DNA from: Psychrosphaera sp. B3R10
Lineage (GTDB): Bacteria > Pseudomonadota > Gammaproteobacteria > Enterobacterales > Alteromonadaceae
DNA: 64,000 nucleotides
Direction: 5' to 3'
Assembly: GCF_018861025.1 (NCBI RefSeq)
Contig: NZ_JAHKQH010000009.1
Span: 62,001-126,000, forward strand
The translations under genes and the position numbers were made by a program. The notes under the pieces were generated by a model. The model saw only the letters and a program-made list of their open reading frames with translations. It was not told the DNA's origin and did no database searches. Of this stretch, positions 42,734-51,620 are shown piece by piece; position 1 is the first letter of the stretch, and every line of letters begins with the position of its first letter.

Positions 42734-43105
42734 TCTGGCTTACATTTGTCGATGATCGGGAAGATTAATTGCTTTAGAAAAATATCCATTCTTCATTTAG
42801 GCATATGAGTTTATGCGCGTAACTGGCGAACTAAAAAGAGGCTCAATTTTCTAATATTAAATACCGAAATATTCAAATTTCACCAACGTAATATTAATCC
42901 TTTAACATACAAGTTTTAAACTGAATTATTAGCCCTATTATCGGCAGGTAGTCGAAAAAAGTCTTTAATTCTAATATACTCGTTTACGATCGTTAAGTAG
43001 CAATACACTCGATTTTAACTCGTTCTTCAACACTCTAGGTTCACGTGAGACAAATCTCTAAACCAGATCATTGCCAGCGTGTTCAGACAAACAAGGACCT
43101 TAATA
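42734..43105. other. 372-base intergenic region
   Basis: AT-rich, between the VOC and MarC genes on the same strand. It should hold the MarC promoter. No gene, repeat or strong hairpin was recognised. Confidence 0.4.
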
Positions 43106-43726
43106 ATGATTGATATTTTAGCGACCTTTATCATATTTTTTGCCGTCATTGACCCAATAGGAACCATACCGGTATTTATAGCAGTAACTGAAAAATATGA
43201 TGCTAAAACCAAACGACGTATTGCCCTACTTGCAGCGGTTTGTTCCACCTGCATCCTGATATTTTTTGTCGTTCTTGGTGAACTCCTACTCAAAGCATTG
43301 GCAATACCACTACCCGCTTTTCAGATCTCCGGCGGCATCGTTCTATTTCTCTTTGCACTGAATATGATTTTTGGCGACAGTAAACCAGAAGAAGAGCTCA
43401 AACTTATAAAGAAAGATTACCGACAAACAGCCATCTTTCCAATTGCAGTGCCTTCAATCGCGAGCCCAGGTGCAATGTTAGCGGCAGTTCTACTTACTGA
43501 GAATTCGCTCTTTAGCATTTGGGAACAGGCGCAAACGGTAGTTGTAATGATTTCTGTAATCCTCTTAGTCTACATTATGATGCTACTTGCGGGTTGGATT
43601 AACAAAGTGATTGGTAGTAGCGGAGCAAGCGTTGTAAGTCGTGTTATGGGTCTCATTCTCTCGGCCGTAGCAACAACAAATATACTGGCTGGCTTTAACG
43701 AATTTTACAATATTACACCTATGTAA
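43106..43726 (+). CDS. MarC-family integral membrane protein
   Basis: 206 residues with six helices. ATFIIFFAVIDPIGTIPVFIAVT and the internal repeat PIAVPSIASPGAMLAAVLL are the paired MarC/YhgN motifs with the conserved P-x-G and S-P-G turns. Function of the family is unsettled (once linked to multiple antibiotic resistance). An upstream in-frame GTG at 43079 lacks support. AAGGA lies 8 bases before the ATG at 43106. Confidence 0.87.
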   Translation: MIDILATFIIFFAVIDPIGTIPVFIAVTEKYDAKTKRRIALLAAVCSTCILIFFVVLGELLLKALAIPLPAFQISGGIVLFLFALNMIFGDSKPEEELKLIKKDYRQTAIFPIAVPSIASPGAMLAAVLLTENSLFSIWEQAQTVVVMISVILLVYIMMLLAGWINKVIGSSGASVVSRVMGLILSAVATTNILAGFNEFYNITPM

Positions 43727-44145
43727 CTTGGGTCCAATTACTTTAGTCGATAGCGCCATAGGAAAAAGTTAAGTCCAATGGCGCCACCAGTAAGTCTACA
43801 GTGCCTTTAATTGCAATATTTTCTGTCGATAATTCATTAAAGTTAGCCAACAGCTTGAATGGTATTTTTAAATCGAACTGGTAATAACAAAATACACAAA
43901 TTTAATATTTAATTTATGTTTTATCGTTAGAAAAATCTCAAGTTGTATTAAAAATAAATCATATTGCGTTTGACATTGTCTCAACTAAAAAAACATCAAT
44001 ATAATGCCCACATCACAAAAAAAATACATTACTCATATAAAACAACATCTTGAGAAAAAACCTAGCAACGACAACTTCATAAATAGCTAATTTTTAAGCA
44101 AAAAATACCTTCAAAAACAGACCAATAATAAAACCAATTTGATAA

Positions 44146-44163
44146 CCAAGGTGGCAGCCTTGG
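44146..44163. promoter_or_regulatory. Inverted repeat in the GntR promoter region
   Basis: CCAAGG-TGGCAG-CCTTGG, 6+6 with a 6-base spacer, about 130 bases before the regulator. It is flanked by direct copies of ACCAATTTGA at 44133-44142 and 44191-44200. These ACCAA-containing elements resemble half sites of FadR-type regulators (TGGTnnACCA), suggesting autoregulation. Confidence 0.35.
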
Positions 44164-44170
44164 CCTTACC

Positions 44171-44190
44171 AAATTAAATTAAATTAAATT
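44171..44190. repeat. AAATT pentanucleotide repeat, four copies
   Basis: AAATT is repeated four times without interruption, placed between the two ACCAATTTGA elements. A change in copy number would alter their spacing. Confidence 0.85.
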
Positions 44191-44292
44191 ACCAATTTGA
44201 AGAATTGCCAAAAGCTGTTATAAAGATACAATATCGCCAACAATTCATTATCAATTCTTGCTTGTTAGCATTACGTAATTAAGAGGTTTAGC

Positions 44293-45024
44293 ATGGGTAG
44301 CCGCAGGTTATTTTGGGAAATAGTAGAACAAATTGAACGTCGTATAGATGCGGGTGACTACCCTCCTGGAAGCCGACTGCCCCCAGAACGTGTCCTTGCT
44401 GAACAATTTGACGTTAGTCGTCCGACAATTAGAGAAGCAATAATCGCACTCGAAGTCCGAGGACGTGTTGAAGTTAAAACAAGCTCTGGTGTTTACGTTT
44501 TAGACTCGAACAAAAAGCAGCAACCAGAAATTGAAGTGAGTGCTTTCGAATTAACTCAGGCCCGAGCTTTAGTTGAAGGTGAAGCTGCTGCATTAGCTGC
44601 GACGACTATTACTGAAGAAGAACTCGACAAACTGGAAGAGACTTTACTCGCAATGGAAAGCGGTATAAACGCCGACCAAGCGGATAAAGAATTCCACCGT
44701 ATCATTTCTAAAGCCACTCGAAACAAAGCTATTTTGATGGCTGTTGAAAAGTTTTGGTCGCTACGAGAGAGTCGTGAAAATATCATCCAAGCATATGCTG
44801 GTGTTTGTAGCTCAAGTGCAGAAGCGCGCATGAATGAACATAGAAATATTTTTAACGGTTTAAAAAACCGCAATGCAGAAAAAGCGCGAGCAGCAATGCA
44901 TGAACATTTTAATCGACTCATTAATGCACTTTTTGAAGCTAGTGAAGCCCAAGCATTGGAAGAGATTAAACGTAAAAGTAGTGAAACTCGTGGATTGTAC
45001 TCGCTCAATCACTTAGTTCAGTAA
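44293..45024 (+). CDS. FadR-subfamily GntR transcriptional regulator (UxuR/ExuR-like)
   Basis: 243 residues. The N-terminal winged helix (about 1-75) has GSRLPPERVLAEQFDVSRPTIREAIIALEVRGRVEV. The C-terminal FCD ligand domain (about 85-225) has the metal-ligand residues in DKEFHRIIS, NEHRNIF and MHEHFNRLI. The wording SSGVYVLDSN and FELTQARALVEGEAAALAA is close to hexuronate regulators UxuR/ExuR, and the nearby SDR fits uronate or alginate metabolism. AGAGG precedes the ATG. Followed by two hairpins, the second a strong terminator. Ligand inferred. Confidence 0.85.
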   Translation: MGSRRLFWEIVEQIERRIDAGDYPPGSRLPPERVLAEQFDVSRPTIREAIIALEVRGRVEVKTSSGVYVLDSNKKQQPEIEVSAFELTQARALVEGEAAALAATTITEEELDKLEETLLAMESGINADQADKEFHRIISKATRNKAILMAVEKFWSLRESRENIIQAYAGVCSSSAEARMNEHRNIFNGLKNRNAEKARAAMHEHFNRLINALFEASEAQALEEIKRKSSETRGLYSLNHLVQ

Positions 45025-45032
45025 CACTTTAC

Positions 45033-45067
45033 CATATGACAATTACCCACCTCTAAGTTGTCATATG
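45033..45067 (+). other. 10-bp perfect hairpin just after the GntR gene
   Basis: CATATGACAA (45033-45042) and TTGTCATATG (45058-45067) with a 15-base loop, 8 bases after the stop codon. No T run follows. It may stabilise the 3' end ahead of the terminator at 45112. Confidence 0.5.
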
Positions 45068-45111
45068 ATTTAGTATTACACATAGATGCCCTAAGGCAGT
45101 CTCTTATACCT

Positions 45112-45145
45112 AAATCCCTGCTAAGAAATTAGCAGGGATTTTTTT
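45112..45145 (+). terminator. Intrinsic terminator of the GntR gene
   Basis: AAATCCCTGCTAA (45112-45124), loop GAAA, TTAGCAGGGATTT (45129-45141) and a T run to 45145: a perfect 13-bp stem with a stable tetraloop. Confidence 0.92.
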
Positions 45146-45212
45146 GAACCATTTTCTTAATCCATGAGCAGGTCTCCAAGCGATTTGGCAAGTTACTCTC
45201 GTTTTATGGGTA

Positions 45213-45521
45213 ATGAAAAATATAGTAACGCCCGTAAATGCTGAAGCAAGGATTAAGCTTTTCGCAACGAGCGCGACACAACATTACCTGCTACTTTCCT
45301 TGGAAAGTACCACTGATATCGTTTATCGCCATTGATCTATTCGAACGGAATTAAGCTTCATTAACCAAGGTTACCGACATCGTGGTTTGCTTGCACATAG
45401 TATCGTTTTGTTTGCCCTAGAAGTATCTGAAGTCGTTGGGCTTATTGAACAGTGGCGATGGACAAAGATACAAAACGCACCGACTGTGCGTCTGTTAAAG
45501 TGTAATGACAAGGATGGTTAA
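45213..45521 (+). pseudogene. Possible gene remnant interrupted by an in-frame TGA
   Basis: An ATG at 45213 opens 40 codons ending TGA at 45333. The same frame then stays open for 61 codons to TAA at 45519, containing NQGYRHRGLLAHSIVLFALE, which vaguely resembles acetyltransferase motif A. A 12-bp hairpin overlaps the final stop. There is no ribosome-binding site of note. The 648-base gap 45025-45672 holds nothing else gene-like. This may be a decayed gene or chance. Confidence 0.2.
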
Positions 45522-45538
45522 GTTACTAACCATCCTTG
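45509..45538 (+). terminator. Perfect 12-bp hairpin in the gap between gntR and the SDR gene
   Basis: CAAGGATGGTTA (45509-45520), loop AGTTAC and TAACCATCCTTG (45527-45538). No T run follows on either strand. It is a stable stem of terminator size at the end of the possible gene remnant. Confidence 0.45.
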
Positions 45539-45634
45539 AAGATGAGGTGTTAGCCAAAGCCCTTGAGTCAAACTTGTGATCAAGAGACAGCGCTTAGGTT
45601 GTTTTTGATGCATAAATAAAACTACGCATCAGCA

Positions 45635-45658
45635 TAATCAAAAACGTAATCAAAAACG
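45635..45658. repeat. 12-bp tandem duplication 3' of the SDR gene
   Basis: TAATCAAAAACG is repeated exactly twice, 15 bases after the SDR stop on its transcript. An inverted partial copy (GTTTTTGAT, 45601-45609) lies nearby, so the unit could also form part of a terminator stem for the minus strand. Confidence 0.7.
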
Positions 45659-45672
45659 CACAGCAACATTGA

Positions 45673-46419
45673 TTAGGAAAATAACAATCCAGCATTAATG
45701 TCGACACAGTTACCCGTCATATAAGACGACTCGTCTGATGCCAAGAATGACACTAATTTAGCAACTTCTTCTGACGTACCTTCTCGTTTAAGTGCAGTTG
45801 CACCTGCTACGTTCGTACGGACTTCACTCTTAGTGAAGGTATCGTGAAATCCTGTACTAATCATTCCAGGACACACACCATTCACTCTAATGTCTGGGCC
45901 TAACTCTTTAGCTAAACCACGCGTAAATGTCATTACAGCGCCCTTAGATGTCGCATAGGCAACCGCTCCAGGTCCACCACCATCACGCCCTGCTTGTGAA
46001 GCAAATGTAACGATTGAACTACCAGCTTTCATATGAGGAACGCATGCTCTTGTCATCTTAAATAATGACGTTAGATTTACATTCATCACGTTATGCCAAT
46101 GCTCATCTGTCATCTCGCTAATTTTGACGCGACCAACTAAGCCACCTGACACATGTACTAAGCAGTCAATGCCACCGAGTTGGTTTACTGCAGCATCTAT
46201 CGTTTTATCTACATCGGCTTGAACGGTTAGATCAGCCTGAATAGCAACGGCTTTTTGCCCCAACGCTTCTATTTCAGCAACAGCTGAAAGCGCAGTTTCG
46301 CTACTCGAATGATAAGTTAATACAATATTTGCACCTTTTTTGGCTAAATCGATAGCACACGCACGACCAATATCACGGCCACCACCGGCTACAATTGCAA
46401 CCTTTCCCTTCATAGACAT
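45673..46419 (-). CDS. Short-chain dehydrogenase/reductase, possible alginate-monomer (DEH) reductase
   Basis: 248 residues, cytoplasmic. [15 protein letters not shown] is the cofactor-binding TGxxxGxG-type loop. [10 protein letters not shown]-type strand (NVNLTS), catalytic Ser in FASQAG and YATSK (Tyr-x-x-x-Lys) follow, then CPGMISTGF. The sequence resembles the SDRs that reduce 4-deoxy-5-hexoseulose uronate in alginate-degrading marine bacteria, and a uronate-type GntR regulator is adjacent, but no alginate lyase or kdgK/kdgA lies in the window. A TTG at 46440 was rejected. GGAG lies 6 bases before the ATG at 46419. Confidence 0.82.
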   Translation of the reverse strand: MSMKGKVAIVAGGGRDIGRACAIDLAKKGANIVLTYHSSSETALSAVAEIEALGQKAVAIQADLTVQADVDKTIDAAVNQLGGIDCLVHVSGGLVGRVKISEMTDEHWHNVMNVNLTSLFKMTRACVPHMKAGSSIVTFASQAGRDGGGPGAVAYATSKGAVMTFTRGLAKELGPDIRVNGVCPGMISTGFHDTFTKSEVRTNVAGATALKREGTSEEVAKLVSFLASDESSYMTGNCVDINAGLLFS

Positions 46420-46869
46420 ATGATTCTCCAGAGGATCCAATAAATGAAATAGATGATTGCAACTAAGTAAATACAGGCCGCACTCCCGATTTAACTAAGT
46501 TGACCCGATCGAATGTAAACCACACAACAATGAATTGTCAACCAATTAATTGACCAATGGTTAACCATTTTGATTGATTCTTATCCAAAATTCCAATATC
46601 GAGCTGCTAAAAGCTTCGTTAGAAAATTTACCAAAGCAAATACAAAAGGACACCTCGCTGACCAATCAGTGCATGCCACTCCTTAAATCGGCGACATGAC
46701 TTTTTAACCAAACAGGGGCATATGGTATTCCTCAATAAATTATTTCAGTTTTCTAATTTTTTATTTTATGCAGTTATTTCGGACATTTACGTCAAAAAGT
46801 AAACAACAGTTGTACCAAATAGATTAGTTGCTTAGAATTCAGTTAACCTTAGGTTAATCAGAGCACCAC
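46420..46869. other. 450-base divergent intergenic region upstream of the SDR gene
   Basis: Contains the palindrome at 46556-46569 and nearby AACCAATTAATTGACC sequence rich in ACCA half sites. The rest, towards the gene at 46870, is AT-rich with nothing recognised. Confidence 0.5.
46556..46569. promoter_or_regulatory. Candidate GntR (FadR-type) operator upstream of the SDR gene
   Basis: AATGGTTAACCATT is a perfect 14-bp palindrome whose core TGGT-TA-ACCA fits the TGGTnnACCA pattern of UxuR/ExuR-type sites. It lies 137 bases before the SDR start. Similar ACCAA elements precede the gntR gene, linking regulator and target. Confidence 0.5.
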
Positions 46870-47460
46870 ATGAGTTCAGTGTTATTTTGGCTTTTAGTCA
46901 TCGTTGTTGTTTATTCTTTATATGTCGTCCGAAAGAAACAAAAAACAATACACGCGTTAAAAACCAAGCAACTTTCGTTAAATCATTCAGTCCGTCAATT
47001 GCAAAATCGCTATAAAGAGTTGGTCGCGTCGCTACCACAACAGTATGAATTGGAACTTGAAACAGAACACAAACGTCGATTGATTGCCGTGGGCAATAAC
47101 TACTTTGTGTTTCAAGCGGTAAACTCGTTAAACTTAGAGCGTTTGTCTGACTTAGTCGATACATTTTCCAATGTATTTTCTCAGTTTGAAGATATCAATT
47201 GGTACCCTAAAGAGCAGCTTCCAGCCTTAATATCAAGGCTCTGTGAAGCCTTGCCTAGCGATACCCGTAGCTTCAATAGCCAGTTTTATCTCGAAAAGGC
47301 GCCAAGACTATTTTTTGATTTTTCTGAGGAAATTAACGAATTAATTATTAAAAATGAAGCACAGTCAGAAGAAGACACAATAGAATCTGAAGAAGATGAG
47401 CAAAGTAATACTTATCAGTATTCTTCTGAAACAGAACAAGACATGTCTAACAACTCCTAA
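46870..47460 (+). CDS. Unknown single-pass membrane protein with coiled coil
   Basis: 196 residues, unrecognised. One N-terminal helix (about 4-20, VLFWLLVIVVVYSLYVV) is followed by a basic coiled coil (about 22-75) and a helical body. The tail is a strongly acidic, low-complexity stretch (EAQSEEDTIESEEDEQ). The topology suggests a cytoplasmic scaffold on the inner membrane. No function is assigned. Confidence 0.65.
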   Translation: MSSVLFWLLVIVVVYSLYVVRKKQKTIHALKTKQLSLNHSVRQLQNRYKELVASLPQQYELELETEHKRRLIAVGNNYFVFQAVNSLNLERLSDLVDTFSNVFSQFEDINWYPKEQLPALISRLCEALPSDTRSFNSQFYLEKAPRLFFDFSEEINELIIKNEAQSEEDTIESEEDEQSNTYQYSSETEQDMSNNS

Positions 47461-47592
47461 ATACAAAACAAGCCGACCAAAAGCGTGTCCGCCTATGGTT
47501 GTGAAAATACTGAACAAACATGGAATATCGGGATTTATTGAGCTAAAGTAGTTGATCCCTTTTGCCATATAAATAAAGGTAAATAAAATAAT

Positions 47593-48153
47593 ATGGTCCC
47601 TAAGCGATTTATTACTGCTCAAGAATTATTAGAAGATTCCTTTCGTCTTGCCCATCAAGTTTATGAATCTGGATTTAAACCTGACTTTATTATTGGGATC
47701 TGGCGTGGCGGAGCACCAATTGGCATCGCCGTTCAAGAATACTTCGATTTTAGAAAAGTCGAAACAGATCACATTGCGGTGCGCACATCTTCATATTACG
47801 GTATTGGCCAGCAATCCAAAGAAATTAAAGTTCATGGTTTACATTATTTGATTGAAAATGCGAATGCGGACAACTCGTTACTTATTGTCGATGATGTTTT
47901 CGACTCAGGACGAAGCATTGATGCGCTGATCACACAAATTAAAAGTTTATCACGACTTAATACACCAAAAGACATTCGAATAGCGTGTCCGTGGTTTAAG
48001 CCAAAAAACTGTCAGGTAGACATAGTTCCCGACTATTACGTTCAACAAAGTGATGAGTGGTTAGTGTTTCCACACGAGTTATCAGGGTTGACGGCTGAAG
48101 AGTTAGCGGAAGGTAAAACAGATCTAAAAAATATTATAGATCTGTTTAAATAA
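47593..48153 (+). CDS. Purine phosphoribosyltransferase-family protein
   Basis: 186 residues, cytoplasmic. The PRPP-binding loop LLIVDDVFDSGRS with its two Asp residues is intact. PDFIIGIWRGGAPIGI is the N-terminal loop, as in xanthine/hypoxanthine-guanine phosphoribosyltransferases. It would convert a purine base and PRPP to the nucleotide. Convergent with a purine permease gene and near a Tsx-type channel, which supports a purine substrate. Which base is unknown. Confidence 0.82.
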   Translation: MVPKRFITAQELLEDSFRLAHQVYESGFKPDFIIGIWRGGAPIGIAVQEYFDFRKVETDHIAVRTSSYYGIGQQSKEIKVHGLHYLIENANADNSLLIVDDVFDSGRSIDALITQIKSLSRLNTPKDIRIACPWFKPKNCQVDIVPDYYVQQSDEWLVFPHELSGLTAEELAEGKTDLKNIIDLFK

Positions 48154-48155
48154 AT

Positions 48156-48190
48156 TAAAAAAATACGGGGTTGATGCATTCAACCCCGTA
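48156..48190 (-). terminator. Intrinsic terminator of the purine permease gene
   Basis: TACGGGGTTGA (48164-48174), loop TGCAT, TCAACCCCGTA (48180-48190), with an A run at 48156-48162 that becomes the U tract on the minus strand. It may also weakly stop the phosphoribosyltransferase transcript. Confidence 0.85.
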
Positions 48191-48242
48191 ATTAAATTCA
48201 ATAAAAACACAATTAACGATTTTAACAAATAGCTGTAAATCA

Positions 48243-49535
48243 CTAATCAACAAATGCAATTTTAGCAATAAATAATACCGTCAGAATCCAAACGCTTAGA
48301 CTGACTTCATCTCTTTTGCCACACAATAGCTTAGTAAATGCATACGTTATAAACGCCAAACTTATCCCATGCGCAATAGAAAATGTTAGCGGTGTAAAAA
48401 GCAATACTACAGTCACCGGCGCAGCTTCCGTAATGTCACTCCAATCAACATTTTGCAAATTAAATAGCATTAATATCGCCACATAAAACAAAGCCCCCGA
48501 GGTCGCATATACTGGGATCATACCCGCCAAAGGGGCAAAGAAAATACTCAGTAAAAATAGCACACCAACGCAAACCGCAGTTAACCCAGTGCGACCTCCT
48601 TCGGACACTCCCGCTGCACTTTCTATATAACTTGTCGTTGTTGATGTACCTAACGCAGCCCCCGCTAACGTTGCGACAGAATCACTCGATAATGCTTTTC
48701 CAAGGCGAGGAATATTGCCATCTTCGTCAATTAATTTGGCTTTTTGCGTAACTGCAATCAATGTTCCTGACGTATCAAATAAATCAACAAACAAGAAAGC
48801 AAAAACAACACTTAACATAGATAGTTCCAACGCGGCGCTTAAATCCATTTGTAAAAATGTCGGGGCTAACGAAGGTGGCATCGACATGATACCAGCGTAC
48901 TCAATATCACCAAATCCTATACCGATTAACGTCATGGCTAATATCGCAAATAATACCCCACCTTTAACACCTCTTGCAGTTAAAGCGGCAATCACAAAAA
49001 AGCCAATCACACTCATTAAAGGAGTGAATTCAGAAAGGTTACCTAGGCTAACAAATGTTGCTGGGTGAGCGACAATAATGCCCGAATTTTTAAGTGCTAT
49101 TAACGCCAAAAATGAGCCAATCCCCGTTGCAATACCGAGTTTTAGTACTCTGGGGATCGCGTTAATGATCCATTCCCTAACCTTAAAAAGGCTCAATAAA
49201 AGGAAGATAATCCCCGATAGAAATACCGCACCTAAAGCGGCTTGCCATGTATGCCCCATACCAAGCACAACACCATAAGTGAAAAAAGCGTTTAACCCCA
49301 TTCCAGGCGCAAGCGCGATGGGATAGTTCGCAACAAACCCCATAATAAAGCAACCAATCGCGGCCGCGATACAAGTAGCGACAAATACGGCCCCTTTATC
49401 CATCCCAGCCTCGGCTAAAATACTTGGATTTACAAAAATAATATAAGCCATAGTGACGAACGTCGTTAAACCCGCGACAATTTCGGTTTTCACGTTCGTA
49501 TTATTGGCTTTTAAATGGAACAGTTTTTCCAACAT
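48243..49535 (-). CDS. NCS2-type purine permease (AzgA-like adenine/guanine/hypoxanthine)
   Basis: 430 residues with about 12-14 helices; inner-membrane proton-coupled purine base importer. TFVTMAYIIFVNPSILAEAG is the AzgA start. PGMGLNAFFTYGVV and LFVDLFDTSGTLIAVTQ are the family substrate-site motifs, and GTSTTTSYIESAAGVSEGGRTGLTAV is highly conserved. Divergent from the Tsx-like gene and convergent with the phosphoribosyltransferase gene, completing an outer channel, inner permease and salvage enzyme set. Confidence 0.9.
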   Translation of the reverse strand: MLEKLFHLKANNTNVKTEIVAGLTTFVTMAYIIFVNPSILAEAGMDKGAVFVATCIAAAIGCFIMGFVANYPIALAPGMGLNAFFTYGVVLGMGHTWQAALGAVFLSGIIFLLLSLFKVREWIINAIPRVLKLGIATGIGSFLALIALKNSGIIVAHPATFVSLGNLSEFTPLMSVIGFFVIAALTARGVKGGVLFAILAMTLIGIGFGDIEYAGIMSMPPSLAPTFLQMDLSAALELSMLSVVFAFLFVDLFDTSGTLIAVTQKAKLIDEDGNIPRLGKALSSDSVATLAGAALGTSTTTSYIESAAGVSEGGRTGLTAVCVGVLFLLSIFFAPLAGMIPVYATSGALFYVAILMLFNLQNVDWSDITEAAPVTVVLLFTPLTFSIAHGISLAFITYAFTKLLCGKRDEVSLSVWILTVLFIAKIAFVD

Positions 49536-49651
49536 ATCTAAACCTTCTTCAATTTTTGAGCAATATTTTTAAAATAGCGCTATATTTTGTACCATGCACT
49601 GCGAAAGATTAATAGAATCAATCTTTTATTTTACCTAAAGAGAACAAGAAC

Positions 49652-50329
49652 ATGAAAACAATACTGCTAAGCCTTATGACCTTCATCTTATTTTCAGCGC
49701 CTAGTATGGCAAAAACAAAATGGTCTGACTTTAGTTTAAGCTATTTAAAAGGCAGTGATTACGAACTGGGTGACAATAAACGTGAAGTGATTTCGTTTGA
49801 ATACGCAAACGGAAGTACTTGGGGTGATACCTTTATGTTTTTTGATCGGCTAATATCTGACAACGGCGATGTTGAAACCTACGGTGAATATAACTCACGA
49901 TTTCATGTAAAAAAATTCAATGGTTTTATTAAAAACGTTTATGTTGCAGGCACTTTAGAAATGGGCCCCGGCAATAACTATTTATTTGGCGTTGGCACCG
50001 ATCTAGATGTGCCCTACTTTAAGTTTGTCCAGCTAAATCTGTTTCACCGTAACAATGCCTTTGGTGGCAACAATTACCAGGCGACTTTCGTTTGGAGTGC
50101 TCCAATTGGACCTCTGACATATACCGGCTTTATCGACTACGCAACTGAATATGATTCTTATGAGGCGTCAATGAACTTTACCTCGCAGCTAGGTTACGAT
50201 TTTGCACCAGCGTTAAATATGAAAAACAAATTTATCGTCGGCATAGAGTACGTTTATTGGGACAACAAATTTGGCATCGACTCCATCGACGAACGCAATG
50301 CAAACCTATTAATCAAATATCACTTTTAA
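49652..50329 (+). CDS. Tsx/OmpK-type nucleoside-specific outer-membrane channel
   Basis: 225 residues. The signal peptide ends SMA before KTKWSDFSL. WSDFSLSYLKGSDYELGDNKREVISFEYANG and WGDTFMFFDR follow the Tsx family pattern, and the barrel ends LLIKYHF with a C-terminal Phe. It should let nucleosides or related solutes cross the outer membrane. Divergent from the purine permease gene, with a 116-base control region between them. Confidence 0.85.
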   Translation: MKTILLSLMTFILFSAPSMAKTKWSDFSLSYLKGSDYELGDNKREVISFEYANGSTWGDTFMFFDRLISDNGDVETYGEYNSRFHVKKFNGFIKNVYVAGTLEMGPGNNYLFGVGTDLDVPYFKFVQLNLFHRNNAFGGNNYQATFVWSAPIGPLTYTGFIDYATEYDSYEASMNFTSQLGYDFAPALNMKNKFIVGIEYVYWDNKFGIDSIDERNANLLIKYHF

Positions 50330-50582
50330 TAAATTCAAAATCCTTACTGCATCTAAACCTGTGGTGATTATTACGGGGCAGTTGTGGTAAATATGAAATA
50401 GTAAGCTCATTTAAAAAGTACGGCCACATTTATCAAAAAATAGAGCCGTGCATTATTTACCGAATTTATTTATATCTCTTAGAAATTATTCCCAAAAATC
50501 TGTTAACTTGCTCGTAACTAATTAACATCACCTGGCGACGTTGTTTATTGCCAAGGTGTGACTCAAGGTTTGACACTTAAAA

Positions 50583-51479
50583 ATGAATTCAAATGGAAAG
50601 AATGGCGCTATATTAGCCGTTATGGCTTATTCTATGTGGGGCTTAGCACCGGTATTTTTCAAACTGTTAGACCACATTTCGCCGCTTGAAATATTGCTAC
50701 ACCGCATTCTATGGTCCGTGGTTGTTTTGGCTATTATAATTTCAGTTAAAAATAACTGGCGAGCTGTTATCGCTGTGTTTAAAGACAAAAAAAATATCCT
50801 ACTGTTAATGTTAAGTAGTTGCTTTTTAGCGTTAAATTGGTGGTTGTTTATCTGGGCCATAAATTCTGGGCGCATTTTAGACGCAAGTCTAGGCTATTAC
50901 ATTAACCCGATATTAAACGTCGCATTGGGCATGGTGTTTTTGTCTGAACGCCTAAGCCGCCTTCAATATCTGGCAGTGGCATTCGCTTTTACCGGCGTCT
51001 TAATTCAAGTTGTGACTTATGGTTCTTTTCCAATTGTCGCGTTTGGTCTTGCCTCGTCATTTGCAATGTATGGCCTTATTCGAAAAACCATCAAAGTTGA
51101 CGCGGTGACCGGCATTTTTTGGGAATCCGCACTGTTAATTGTACCGGCCATTATCTATTGGCTAGTTTCAGAGCCTACAGTGACGACAAATATGTTTAAC
51201 AACCCACTTAATTTAAATCTGTTATTTATAGCGACTGGGCTTGTAACAACAGCACCATTACTCTGTTTTGTCGGCGCTGCACGTCGTTTAAACTATTCCA
51301 CTATGGGATTTTTCCAATACATTGGACCAAGCATCATGTTCCTTTTTGCCATATTTGTTTATCAGGAAAATATGAGTGACGCTAAATGGCAGACATTTGC
51401 ATTTATCTGGACAGCGTTAATTTTCTATTCTTACTCAAGTTACCGAACATACTCAAATAACAGGATAAAAACTCACTAG
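50583..51479 (+). CDS. rarD: RarD family EamA transporter
   Basis: 298 residues with ten helices in two EamA repeats. GAILAVMAYSMWGLAPVFFKLLDHISPLEILLHRILWS is the standard RarD start and WWLFIWAINSGRILDASLGYYINPI the conserved loop. Drug/metabolite superfamily exporter; the cargo is unknown. It ends before a strong bidirectional terminator shared with pckA. Confidence 0.88.
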   Translation: MNSNGKNGAILAVMAYSMWGLAPVFFKLLDHISPLEILLHRILWSVVVLAIIISVKNNWRAVIAVFKDKKNILLLMLSSCFLALNWWLFIWAINSGRILDASLGYYINPILNVALGMVFLSERLSRLQYLAVAFAFTGVLIQVVTYGSFPIVAFGLASSFAMYGLIRKTIKVDAVTGIFWESALLIVPAIIYWLVSEPTVTTNMFNNPLNLNLLFIATGLVTTAPLLCFVGAARRLNYSTMGFFQYIGPSIMFLFAIFVYQENMSDAKWQTFAFIWTALIFYSYSSYRTYSNNRIKTH

Positions 51480-51552
51480 TTGCTTAGCCTAGTCATCTGC
51501 ATGACCAACAAGTATCTGCTGTGTTAAATATTACTTAGATTATTGCAGACAT

Positions 51553-51582
51553 AAAAAAACCTCGATTAACGAGGTTTTTTTT
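51553..51582. terminator. Bidirectional terminator between rarD and pckA
   Basis: AAAAAACCTCG (51554-51564), loop ATTAA, CGAGGTTTTTT (51570-51580), with further T residues to 51582. It serves both convergent transcripts. Confidence 0.93.
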
Positions 51583-51620
51583 ACGATTCAACACATAATA
51601 CTAATCCGCTAACAAGCGAT

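Larger units (their letters stand above)
43727..44292. other. 566-base intergenic region upstream of the GntR regulator
   Basis: Starts with a weak 7-bp inverted repeat GCGCCAT/ATGGCGC (43753-43784) that may end the MarC transcript. The rest is very AT-rich. Near the regulator it contains two copies of ACCAATTTGA, a CCAAGG/CCTTGG inverted repeat and an AAATT microsatellite, all plausible parts of an autoregulated promoter. Confidence 0.5.

Noticed and set aside
44556-45008. 150-codon open frame antisense to the GntR gene, rich in Ser and Ala
   Set aside because: Typical mirror of a helical regulator frame. No motifs, and the sense gene is complete.
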